From Bryobacterales bacterium (GTDB lineage: Bacteria; Acidobacteriota; Terriglobia; Bryobacterales; Bryobacteraceae), in NCBI GenBank assembly GCA_025463005.1, contig JAOAPR010000237.1, positions 1-64,000 of the forward strand: a stretch of 64,000 nt of DNA, given 5' to 3'. Shown one piece after another: positions 53,609 through 61,000 of this stretch. A program made the position numbers and the translations under genes. Position 1 is the first letter of the stretch; each line of letters opens with the position of its first letter. The notes beneath the pieces are model-generated. The model was given only the letters and a program-made list of their open reading frames with translations, was not told where the DNA came from and searched no databases.

Positions 53609-54178
53609 ATGAGGAACGCTATACGCACGTTGGGGTTTTTGAGTGTTTTAGGCTTGGGTCTGCCGGCCTATGGCTCATACATTATGGTCGCCAACCTGGC
53701 CGGCGCGAACGAGGTGCCATCCACCAGTTCTCCCGCCACTGGCTTCATCACGGCGACGCTGCATGATGACTTGATAACGCTTGATGTTATCGAGACATTT
53801 ACCGGTCTGACCGCCCCGGCCGCAGCGGCTCATCTGCATTGTTGTGCGCCGGCTGGCGTCAATGCTCCAGTTGCCCTTCCGTTTGTGACTTTTCCCAGTG
53901 CCACTTCCGGAACGTACACCCACACATTCAATTTGACTACGGATCTAACTGGCGTGACTCAGCTGGTCTTCGCCGGAGCGTTCATAACTGGAAACGTCTA
54001 CGCGAATATCCACGATTCCAATTTCCCCGGCGGGGAAATTCGCGGCCAGCTTGCTGCAGCTACTGTTCCCGAGCCGAGTTCGACATGGCTAGTGGGGCTC
54101 GGCCTTGTGGGCCTGATTGGAATAACGCTACTTCGGAGCAATCGAGATCTGAAAGTTGCTCGGCCAGCGCGCCGGTAG
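53609..54178 (+). CDS. CHRD-domain protein with PEP-CTERM sorting signal
   Basis: The gene encodes 189 residues. A signal peptide (TLGFLSVLGLGLPAYG) precedes a CHRD domain (VANLAGANEVPSTSSPATGFITATLHDD...AAAHLHCCAPAGVNAP...IHDSNFPGGEIRGQL). The C-terminus is VPEPSSTWLVGLGLVGLIGITLLRSNR, a PEP-CTERM motif: Pro-Glu-Pro, a hydrophobic helix and an Arg end. It would be processed by an exosortase and placed on the cell surface. CTTGAGGAGGA precedes the ATG. Confidence 0.9.
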   Translation: MRNAIRTLGFLSVLGLGLPAYGSYIMVANLAGANEVPSTSSPATGFITATLHDDLITLDVIETFTGLTAPAAAAHLHCCAPAGVNAPVALPFVTFPSATSGTYTHTFNLTTDLTGVTQLVFAGAFITGNVYANIHDSNFPGGEIRGQLAAATVPEPSSTWLVGLGLVGLIGITLLRSNRDLKVARPARR

Positions 54179-54289
54179 CCTCGATCTCACCATCCCAATA
54201 CCCGGCCTACGCTCTCGGGAGCCCTGTTTATTTTCCACGTACCCAGGCCGAGATTGCGAAAACAATCAGAGTAGCCCACTACTCACTGA

Positions 54290-54772
54290 ATGCGCTCGTT
54301 GCAAACTCTAGCGACTCTTATCTTGGTCCTGCCGATTTATTCGGCAGAAGAATATGTAGAGCGCGACTTCAACGTTAGCTGCGCCCGGATTGAGACCGTA
54401 GCGAGAACCTACTTAAAAGGCAGGGGATTCACAGAGCCAGAGTGCGATCATTGCCCGAATAGCCTGAAATCGCCTGGCCAGTTACTTGACGCACATGGGA
54501 AACCGGTGGGTACGTTGCGAATCCGTCGTGAACTGGCTGGTCAGCAGCTTCCATTCTATTTGTGGTCAGATGCTTTCCATGCTCGCGTCTTTCTCTGGCC
54601 GAAACCTCAGCCGAGCGGCTGCAAATTAGGTCTCTATATCGATTTCGCAAGCCGACACACGATGATGATTGGGATCATTCCCGTGGGGGAACGGCTCGGC
54701 GTTCGCAGTAATGGCAAACTTGAGGCGGAATACCTCGATGCGATCTTGGCGAGCCAGCAAAGTTCAAACTGA
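54290..54772 (+). CDS. Secreted protein, unknown, between IS-end remnants
   Basis: The gene encodes 160 residues with a signal peptide (SLQTLATLILVLPIYSA) and a compact domain with four Cys (NVSCARIE; PECDHCPNS; SGCKLG). No family is recognised. An IS1-end-like sequence (AGTAGCCCACTAC, 54270-54282) lies just before its ATG and another (54763-54781) overlaps its stop, so it may have arrived as cargo of a now-decayed element. Confidence 0.5.
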   Translation: MRSLQTLATLILVLPIYSAEEYVERDFNVSCARIETVARTYLKGRGFTEPECDHCPNSLKSPGQLLDAHGKPVGTLRIRRELAGQQLPFYLWSDAFHARVFLWPKPQPSGCKLGLYIDFASRHTMMIGIIPVGERLGVRSNGKLEAEYLDAILASQQSSN

Positions 54773-54804
54773 ACCACTACCCCTATTCAAACTGAGACAC
54801 TACC
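54763..54804. repeat. Two tandem IS1-family right-end remnants
   Basis: TTCAAACTGAACCACTACC (54763-54781) and TTCAAACTGAGACACTACC (54786-54804) are diverged copies of the right end seen at 57850-57868. CCTA separates them, similar to the CCCTA that follows the other ends. They mark earlier insertions or deletions. Confidence 0.6.
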
Positions 54805-54814
54805 TAGATAGAGG

Positions 54815-55399
54815 TTGTGGGTTGCCATCGACGCCGATACCAAAATCGTGCCGTGTTGGATGCTCGGGAATCGGGATTCCCACACGGCCAGGGCATTCGT
54901 TAAAGACCTCAAGAGCCGTCTTACCAACCGCGTTCAATTGACTACGGACGGCCTGAAGTACTACTTCCACGCCGTTGCTGAGTACTTTAGCGATGATGTG
55001 GATTATGCGATGTTGCGGAAGATCTACGGCGGGACGTTGGATGAGAGCGGGCCCAGCGTGCGCTACAGCCCCGCGAAGTGTCTTGGATGCGAGCGGAAGG
55101 CTATGATCGGTCGGCCTGATCCCGAGCACATCTCGACCAGCTTCGTAGAACGTCAGAATCTATCGGTTCGCATGAACATTCGGCGTTACACCCGATTGAC
55201 GAATGCCTTTAGCCGGAAGATCGAGAACCACTCTGCCGCTGTCGCACTGTACTACTTCTCGTACCACTTCGTGAAGATCCACCGCACGCTGCGCTGCACG
55301 CCCGCCATGGCCGCTGGCGTGACTAATCGACTGTGGGAAGTGTCGGACCTGGTTGCCTTGCTGGAAGCTGACGAACGGGCGTTAGAAAGAGCGGCATGA
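54815..55399 (+). pseudogene. IS1-family transposase, 5'-truncated
   Basis: About 195 codons match the C-terminal two thirds of the intact copy at 56627-57490: WVAIDADTKIVPCW (second catalytic Asp), MIGRPDPEHISTSFVERQNLSVRMNIRRYTRLTNAFS (catalytic Glu) and the family's end. The N-terminal DNA-binding region and the first catalytic Asp (CDEIWSF in the intact copy) are missing, and no left inverted repeat is seen. It is not a simple duplicate: many substitutions separate the two. Its right end is at 55680. Confidence 0.85.
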
Positions 55400-55671
55400 C
55401 ACTTGAGCGCAAAATTACGACGATCGCTGCCATACTCGGAGCCATATTGCCGTTTCGAGCTTTGTGGTTCACGGGACCTGATCCAGCCACCGAAACGATT
55501 GATCTCGTCCTCGTACCGGCATATGTAGTTGGTCGGATGCTGCCACCCATGGGCGATTTCGGCAGCTTGAGTTTCCTTGCCGCGACCATCGCAACGAACG
55601 CGTTTCTGTACGGAGCGGTCGCCAGCTATCTCTTTCAGCGCTTGCGGCCAGCCCGAAGAATTTCAAAGTAG
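55396..55671 (+). CDS. Small membrane protein, IS passenger
   Basis: The gene encodes 91 residues from ATG 55396, which overlaps the truncated transposase stop (ATGA). Three hydrophobic segments are visible (TTIAAILGAILPFRALWF; IDLVLVPAYVVGRML; LAATIATNAFLYGAVASYLF). It ends just before the IS right end at 55680. Translational coupling to the transposase marks it as an element-borne passenger; no function recognised. Confidence 0.55.
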   Translation: MTLERKITTIAAILGAILPFRALWFTGPDPATETIDLVLVPAYVVGRMLPPMGDFGSLSFLAATIATNAFLYGAVASYLFQRLRPARRISK

Positions 55672-55688
55672 CCCACTACCCCCTAACA
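55661..55688. repeat. Right end of truncated IS, then target duplication of intact IS
   Basis: TTTCAAAGTAGCCCACTACC (55661-55680) is the right end of the truncated element. The next 8 bases, CCCTAACA (55681-55688), are repeated at 57869-57876, directly after the intact element. Confidence 0.75.
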
Positions 55689-55778
55689 GGTAGTGGGTCT
55701 ATTTGAATCTGACCCCCCTTGCGACGATAGCCATAGGTGTGCCTGCCCGACCGCTTTCGCACGCGCTAGAGTTAAGGA

Positions 55779-56678
55779 ATGTGGTTTATTCCGAGCAGAA
55801 ATCCATTTAGGCCGTTTACGATGCCAGCGTGGGCCGTTGTCGTTCTGGCGATTTCAAGCTATTACGGAAACCTCAAGCGTATCGGTGATGGCATGAAATA
55901 CGCATGGGATTCCCTTACTAACAACCCACATGGACTGGGGGCGCTGCTTACCCTATTGGCCTCGTGGATCGTCCTTTCAATGTACTGGCCCCGCCCCAAG
56001 CTGGCAGTGTACAAATTCTTCGGTCACGAGCCAAAACCGAGACCAAAGCCAATGGGCTCCCGAATGGCCGAGGCCGAGACACAGCTTGAAATTCTGCAGA
56101 GACAGATAAAGGTCACCTCTCTGGTTTCCGCCACGACGGAGGGCGTTGCGTCTGCCCTCTCTAAGACGGTTGAGGCGATGCAAGCAGACTTTAGTATGCG
56201 ATGCGCGAATCTATTCGGCGACTTGTCGGAACAGAAGGCGCGAATCGACGAACATCGATCCTGGATAGCGAGTATCGAGCCCAAGGTCAATGGATTTCCC
56301 GAGGCGATAATGAATTTCCTCATTCTGAGAGAGCTTCAGAATGAGGCCCATAGTTTGGGCCGGGAGATGTCTCGCTTAAGAGAACTGCATGGCCCCCTGA
56401 TAGTCCCCACGGAGGCTGCCTGGAATAAATGGGCGCATGATTTAGCTTTTCACATAGTTTGCTGCCAGGGATTGGCGATTCAACTGGGAACCACCTATTT
56501 CGATGGCGACCTGTTTATTCTCGGTGGTAAATGGCACGAGAACGACTGGACGATGAAGGCCGACAGCAGGATTCTAGAGGCTCAGTTTGAGGCGCATGTG
56601 AAGCGGCTAGCAGGAATACGCCAGAATTATGCAGCCAGACTTAAAAGCGATGGAAACGCCAGGGTGGTTATTTCCTGA
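55779..56678 (+). CDS. Membrane-anchored coiled-coil protein, IS passenger
   Basis: The gene encodes 299 residues from ATG 55779 with AAGGA upstream. One or two N-terminal membrane segments (MPAWAVVVLAISSYYG; LGALLTLLASWIVLSMYW) precede a coiled coil (about 95-190: EAETQLEILQRQIKVTSLVSATTEGVASALSKTVEAMQ) and a C-terminal domain. No enzyme motif. It is convergent with the transposase, overlapping its 3' end by 52 bp, and lies within the element's inverted repeats. The role as cargo is unknown. Confidence 0.65.
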   Translation: MWFIPSRNPFRPFTMPAWAVVVLAISSYYGNLKRIGDGMKYAWDSLTNNPHGLGALLTLLASWIVLSMYWPRPKLAVYKFFGHEPKPRPKPMGSRMAEAETQLEILQRQIKVTSLVSATTEGVASALSKTVEAMQADFSMRCANLFGDLSEQKARIDEHRSWIASIEPKVNGFPEAIMNFLILRELQNEAHSLGREMSRLRELHGPLIVPTEAAWNKWAHDLAFHIVCCQGLAIQLGTTYFDGDLFILGGKWHENDWTMKADSRILEAQFEAHVKRLAGIRQNYAARLKSDGNARVVIS

Positions 56679-57490
56679 ATCGACCAAACATGATCGCTCA
56701 AGCCAGCTTCCATCGCCGGGGTAACGCGGAGCGTCTGATGAACGCGGGCAAAGTTGTACCACATGTAGAACAGATTCACAGAGTGAATGTGGTTGGTCAG
56801 ACTCTTGGAGAACGCATTGGTCAGGCGAGTGTAGCGGCGCATCTGCATCCGCATCGTGAGGTTCTGCCGTTCGATGTAAGACGTGCTGATGTGGGCCGGA
56901 TCTGGATGCCCGATCATGACCTTAGTTTCGGTCCCAAGACAGCGTGCGGGGCTGTACCGCACGTAAGCCCCGCTTTCGTCCACCGTTCCTCCATAGATTT
57001 TATGGATAGTTCCGTAGTCGATCCCATTGCCAAAGCTCTCGGCGATGGCATGGAAGTACATCTTCAGGCCGTCCGTGCTCATCTGGACCCGATTCGCAAG
57101 GCGCGACTCCAGGTCTCCGATAAAGGCCCTAGCCGTGTGCGTGTCCCGCTGCCCAACCCACCAGCAGCAGGCCAGCTTGGTATCGGCGTCCATAGCAACC
57201 CAGGTCCAAACATCACCGGCCATAGGTTCACGGGACTTAACGCTCTCCGTGACGTTCTTCTGCTTAGCCGCAACAAAAGACCAGATTTCGTCGCACTGAA
57301 TCCGCTTGGCCGGAAGGTTCACCAGCACTCGGTTTTGGTATTCGGAACAGGCCGTGCCGACACTCTCCAGGAGGCGAAGGATCGCGCCCTTGGACACGCC
57401 CGTCATGCGGACGGTGGCGCGGACAGAGCAACCCTCGACCAGGACAGAAATGACAGCTACCCGCTTGTCCATACTGATAAAGTTGCTCAT
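56627..57490 (-). CDS. IS1-family transposase
   Basis: The gene encodes 287 residues from ATG 57490. An N-terminal HTH (VISVLVEGCSVRATVRMTGVSKGAILRLLESVG) is followed by the DDE core: Asp in QCDEIWSFV, Asp in VAMDADTKLACCWWVG, Glu in STSYIERQNLTMRMQMRRYTRLTNAFS. It is one frame, unlike classic IS1 which needs a frameshift. TATAAT (57502-57497) lies 6 bases before the ATG with TTGCTT 17 bases further up, placing the start of transcription on the A of ATG (leaderless). Confidence 0.92.
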   Translation of the reverse strand: MSNFISMDKRVAVISVLVEGCSVRATVRMTGVSKGAILRLLESVGTACSEYQNRVLVNLPAKRIQCDEIWSFVAAKQKNVTESVKSREPMAGDVWTWVAMDADTKLACCWWVGQRDTHTARAFIGDLESRLANRVQMSTDGLKMYFHAIAESFGNGIDYGTIHKIYGGTVDESGAYVRYSPARCLGTETKVMIGHPDPAHISTSYIERQNLTMRMQMRRYTRLTNAFSKSLTNHIHSVNLFYMWYNFARVHQTLRVTPAMEAGLSDHVWSIQEITTLAFPSLLSLAA

Positions 57491-57553
57491 GGACCAATTA
57501 TACGGGAGCGCTTTCGCATAAGCAAGCAAAAAGCGACAGAACGGCGGTATTTG

Positions 57554-57799
57554 TTAGGCTTTCTTGGCCTTGGACCAACGTGCTTTAGCCGCTTTTTTGG
57601 CGCTCTTGCTGCGTTGTTCGGGAGTCATGGTTTCGAGTCGGCGCTTACCGCCGATCTTGCCGCCCTTGGCTCCCATGGTCCGCATAACCTGCTGTTCGAG
57701 TGTAAGTGTAACCTCTTCGGTTTCAATCGATTCGAGCACCACTCTTCGAGCATTTTGGATAGGGTCAAGTTTCTCGGTTTTGCGAGTCCGCTTTGGCAT
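57554..57799 (-). CDS. Basic KGG-type small protein, IS passenger
   Basis: The gene encodes 81 residues from ATG 57799 (in-frame Met at 57838 is possible). The C-terminal half is very basic with GAKGGKIGGKRRLETMTPEQRSKSAKKAAKARWSK, a pattern seen in small DNA-associated proteins on mobile elements. It lies upstream of the transposase on the same strand and inside the inverted repeats. It could be a regulator or DNA-binding accessory of transposition. Confidence 0.6.
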   Translation of the reverse strand: MPKRTRKTEKLDPIQNARRVVLESIETEEVTLTLEQQVMRTMGAKGGKIGGKRRLETMTPEQRSKSAKKAAKARWSKAKKA

Positions 57800-57876
57800 A
57801 ACTGCCTTAAGCGTGGCACGGATCAGGGAGGGAGTCAACCGGCCATGATTTCAAATAGACCCACTACCCCCTAACA

Positions 57877-58217
57877 AGACATAATATCTGTTATCGGAAG
57901 TTGCGCTAGGGGCTCCAGCCGGGCCTCGACTACCCTTGAGCAAGTGAGATAATACCCTCCAGAACCCGCCAATCCTTATGCCCGGCACCCACGAGAATGG
58001 GCGGATCCCGGTTGGATCGCCTGGAAGGTTTGATGGCGCTCCTAATTGAAGACCACGTCAGTTCAGCGATGAGCATCACCAGTTGCTGACCTCGCAGGTC
58101 CTGCTGACGGACCGCGTAGATAAACTGGCTCACTCGACACGGCAATAAAGGAACTCTCCGCGTCACAGCGCCATACAGACGACCGCCTCAACGCGCTGAT
58201 CTCGATCGTCGACGCTG
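57877..58217. other. Intergenic region with possible gene remnant
   Basis: No intact gene is supported in these 341 bp. On the plus strand, an open stretch near 58130-58237 reads AIKELSASQRHTDDRLNALISIVDAVIRR, the kind of C-terminus found on small coiled-coil proteins, but it lacks a start and the rest of a gene. Probably a remnant left by insertions on the left. Confidence 0.35.
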
Positions 58218-58865
58218 TCATACGGCGTCGGCCTCCGCAGTAACCTGCCCCTTACCCCCTGCCAGATAGCTCCGGACTTCCTCCGCGACTTTCCCGACCG
58301 CGCTCACCCGCAGTACCTCGAATCCCGCCGCGCGACCCGATGCGACGCCGGCTTCCGAATCCTCGATTACCAGCGGCCGCCGCGCTCCCAATCGTTGCGC
58401 TGCCAGTAGGTACGGCTCGGGCGAAGGCTTAAAGTTCTGCACGTCTTCACCAGTGATAAGCAATTGGAAATACTCGCGCATTCCCGCTCGAACCAGGGGC
58501 GGCTCCAATTCCGATCTGTAGCTTGAGGAAACCACAGCCAACTTATATACACCACGCAGTTCTTCCAGAATTCTGACAGTCTCCGGCAGGAATGGATGCG
58601 CTTCCGCCAGCATCTGGCGAAACAAGGCCTGCTTCCGAGGCACCAATTCGCCGTGGTCCTTCAGCTTAAGCCGTTCGCACAAAGCCACTTCGTCGGCAAC
58701 TCCCACGAAGTTCCTTTGATAAAAGTCCCAATCGATCTGAATCCCCAGGGGTTCCAAGGTCTGATTCCAGGCCCTGTGATGAACCGGCTCCGTATCGGCC
58801 AGAACGCCATCGAAGTCGAACAGCAGCGCGTCAAAGCCGGTCGAAGGTGTCAGCGGGGCGCTCAA
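58218..58865 (-). CDS. HAD-family hydrolase (phosphatase/phosphomutase-like)
   Basis: The gene encodes 215 residues. HAD motif I is LLFDFDGVLADTEP, motif II is VVSSSY, motif III Lys is in NFKPSPEPYLLAA and motif IV is VIEDSEAGVASGRAAGF. The cap domain (residues about 25-90) is of the beta-phosphoglucomutase type. Small-molecule substrate unknown. ATG 58865 overlaps the M48 stop by 4 bases. Confidence 0.9.
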   Translation of the reverse strand: MSAPLTPSTGFDALLFDFDGVLADTEPVHHRAWNQTLEPLGIQIDWDFYQRNFVGVADEVALCERLKLKDHGELVPRKQALFRQMLAEAHPFLPETVRILEELRGVYKLAVVSSSYRSELEPPLVRAGMREYFQLLITGEDVQNFKPSPEPYLLAAQRLGARRPLVIEDSEAGVASGRAAGFEVLRVSAVGKVAEEVRSYLAGGKGQVTAEADAV

Positions 58866-59710
58866 TTCCCCGCCGGGCGAGCGGCGGCCTTCGGCGGCGG
58901 AGGTGGCGGCAGGCTCGCGACGATGTTCTTGATACGCGGCAGCGCGCCCGAGTCGATTTCGCTGTATTGCGTTTTCGGCAGATACCTGTTCTGATCCTCC
59001 ACGTAGGCTACGCGATTGCCGGGCGTCGGATGGTCCGATAGAAAGTTGGCCAGCTTGCTGTTGTCCTTCTGCCCCTCGGCCTCGAGCTTCTGGAAGAACT
59101 GGGCCATCTGCACCGGATTGTACCCGACCTCGTTCATGATGCGCGCCCCGTTCAGGTCGGCCTCGGTTTCCGCATTGCGCGAGTACTTCAGCAGAACCGA
59201 TTGCGCCCCCAGGCCGACGCCGATCTGCCCCAGCTTTGACAACATAGAATCCCCGCCCAGTCCGGAGCTTGCCAGCGCCGCGCCTAGCTGCAGAAGGTTC
59301 GCCTTGGTGGCCTGATTCGTCCCGTGCCGCAGAGCCACGTGCGACATCTCATGTGCCAGCACGCCCGCTAACTGCGACTCGTTATCCAGCGCCGAGATCA
59401 GTCCGGTGTGAACGAAGATCGGTCCTCCCGGAAGCGCGAACGCGTTGATGCTTTTGTCGTTGATGGCGGTGAAGCTGAACGGAAACGTTCCGGCGTGCTT
59501 GGATTTAGCCAGCCGGCCGCCGATCCTGGATAAGTAGGCGGTGAGTTCCTCGTTCTTCACCACCGGCATGGACTTCTCCACTTCCACGGCGGCTTCTTTG
59601 CCTAACTGAATATCCTGCTGTGGAGAGAACAAGTTGAATCCCGGTTTAAGCTCTTTGAGCTGTGCGCTAAGGGTCAATCCCAGCGCAAACAAAATCGTGA
59701 GTACCCTCAT
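58862..59710 (-). CDS. M48-family zinc metalloprotease
   Basis: The gene encodes 282 residues with a signal peptide (VLTILFALGLTLSAQ). The zinc site is VLAHEMSHVALRHG with the third ligand Glu in NAETEADLNGARIM. SDHPTPGNRVAYVE near the end is typical of BepA/LoiP-like periplasmic proteases that handle outer-membrane proteins. A Pro-rich tail ends the protein. First gene of a two-gene operon with the HAD hydrolase. Confidence 0.92.
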   Translation of the reverse strand: MRVLTILFALGLTLSAQLKELKPGFNLFSPQQDIQLGKEAAVEVEKSMPVVKNEELTAYLSRIGGRLAKSKHAGTFPFSFTAINDKSINAFALPGGPIFVHTGLISALDNESQLAGVLAHEMSHVALRHGTNQATKANLLQLGAALASSGLGGDSMLSKLGQIGVGLGAQSVLLKYSRNAETEADLNGARIMNEVGYNPVQMAQFFQKLEAEGQKDNSKLANFLSDHPTPGNRVAYVEDQNRYLPKTQYSEIDSGALPRIKNIVASLPPPPPPKAAARPAGN

Positions 59711-59784
59711 GGAAGTACCTCCAGTTCCCGCTGCAATAGGTAGATACGAAGGGCTGCGCGGGCATTACTGCGCCTGGTAGTGGC

Positions 59785-59790
59785 TATAAT
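59785..59790 (+). promoter_or_regulatory. -10 box of ilvE, leaderless start
   Basis: TATAAT is followed by six bases and then ATG 59797, so the predicted first base of the mRNA is the A of the ATG. No ribosome site precedes the gene. The -35 (GCATTA) is poor. Confidence 0.6.
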
Positions 59791-59796
59791 TGTCTC

Positions 59797-60738
59797 ATGA
59801 TCAAAGCCACGGAGAAGATCTGGCACAACGGCAAGTTTATCGCTTGGAATGACGCCAAGATCCATGTCCTGGCGCACGTGACCAGCTATGGAAGCTCGGT
59901 CTTCGAGGGGATCCGCTGCTATGCCACCGCCTCCGGTCCGGCCATTTTCCGCGGGACCGAACACATGCGCCGGCTGCTCGATTCGGGCAGAATTTATCGC
60001 ATGACCATCCCCTACTCGGTCAATGAGTTGGTGGCGGCGATGCACGAGCTGGTTCGCGTCAACAAGCTGGAATCCTGCTATGTGCGGCCGCTGGTGTTCC
60101 GCGGCTATGGCGATCTCGGCGTTCTGCCTACAAAGGATACGCCGCTCGAAACCTACATGGCGTGCTGGGAGTGGGGTAAGTACCTGGGCGCCGAGGCTAT
60201 GGAAGAAGGCGTGGACGTGTGCGTTTCGAGCTGGACGCGCCTGGCGCCAAATACGCTGCCCACGCTGAGCAAGGCCGGCGCGAACTACATGAATTCGCAG
60301 CTCATCCGGATGGAGGCTGCGGCGAACGGGTACTCGGAAGGCATCGCGCTCGATGCCTCGGGATACGTGTGCGAGGGTTCGGGCGAGAACGTTTTCGTGG
60401 TGCGCGACGGGAAAATTCTGACGCCGCCCATCGGGTCGAGCGTGCTGCCCGGCATCACCCGCGACACCGTCATTCAGTTGGCGAAAGACATGGGCATTAC
60501 GGTCACGGAAACGCTGATCCCGCGTGAAATGCTGTACATCGCCGATGAAGTGTTCTTCTCCGGAACGGCCGCTGAGATTTCGCCCATTCGCTCGGTGGAC
60601 CGCATCCCCGTTGGCGCAGGCAAGCGCGGGCCGATCACAGAAAAGCTGCAGCGTGAGTTCTTCGCGCTGGTCGAGGGCAAGTCGCCGGACCCGCACGGAT
60701 GGCTAGCCCCCGTGGCCCAGCCGGTTACGACTCGGTAA
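59797..60738 (+). CDS. ilvE: Branched-chain amino acid aminotransferase
   Basis: The gene encodes 313 residues. The class IV PLP fold is clear: IWHNGKFIAWNDAKIHVLAHVTSYGSSVFEGIRCY, the PLP-binding Lys in TLSKAGANYMNSQLI, GYVCEGSGENVFVVRDGKILTPPI, SVLPGITRDTVIQLAKDMG and EVFFSGTAAEISPI. It transfers the amino group between glutamate and branched-chain 2-oxoacids. Divergent from the M48 protease. Confidence 0.95.
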   Translation: MIKATEKIWHNGKFIAWNDAKIHVLAHVTSYGSSVFEGIRCYATASGPAIFRGTEHMRRLLDSGRIYRMTIPYSVNELVAAMHELVRVNKLESCYVRPLVFRGYGDLGVLPTKDTPLETYMACWEWGKYLGAEAMEEGVDVCVSSWTRLAPNTLPTLSKAGANYMNSQLIRMEAAANGYSEGIALDASGYVCEGSGENVFVVRDGKILTPPIGSSVLPGITRDTVIQLAKDMGITVTETLIPREMLYIADEVFFSGTAAEISPIRSVDRIPVGAGKRGPITEKLQREFFALVEGKSPDPHGWLAPVAQPVTTR

Positions 60739-60745
60739 AGATAGT

Positions 60746-60762
60746 CGGGCCGGGGAGGCCCG
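60746..60762 (+). terminator. Possible ilvE terminator
   Basis: CGGGCC (60746-60751) pairs with GGCCCG (60757-60762) around a 5-base loop, followed by GGTGGTTTGTTTCT. The T-tract is broken, so strength is uncertain. The rest of the 60739-61000 gap holds nothing else I can support. Confidence 0.45.
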
Positions 60763-61000
60763 AACTGGTGGTTTGTTTCTGAGTCGGAGAGAGATTCCGC
60801 GGGAACCGAACCTGTGGCCACCTCCCCCGAGATTGACGCACTTGCCCGGATTCCCGCAGAATTGTTATTCATCTTTATTACCAGGACCGAGGCATCCCTG
60901 AACAGGGCAAAGTGCCGATATTCACAAGATGTTTCCCTTGCAGTTTGCTGAGGTTACCAGTTAGCCTCTGTGAGTATGCTGTGCAAAAACCAGGACCGCG

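Larger units (their letters stand above)
55689..57868 (-). mobile_element. Intact IS1-family element with two passenger genes (2,180 bp)
   Basis: Perfect 19-bp inverted repeats start GGTAGTGGGTC (55689-55707 and 57868-57850), with GGT ends as in other IS1-family elements. An 8-bp direct repeat CCCTAACA flanks it (55681-55688, 57869-57876), the IS1-type target duplication. Inside are a full DDE transposase and two unrelated genes. Perfect ends, intact transposase and intact target duplication point to a recent insertion next to an older copy. Confidence 0.88.

Noticed and set aside
56690-57874. 394-codon plus-strand frame across the intact IS
   Set aside because: It is antisense to the DDE transposase and has His/Arg/Pro-rich shadow composition.
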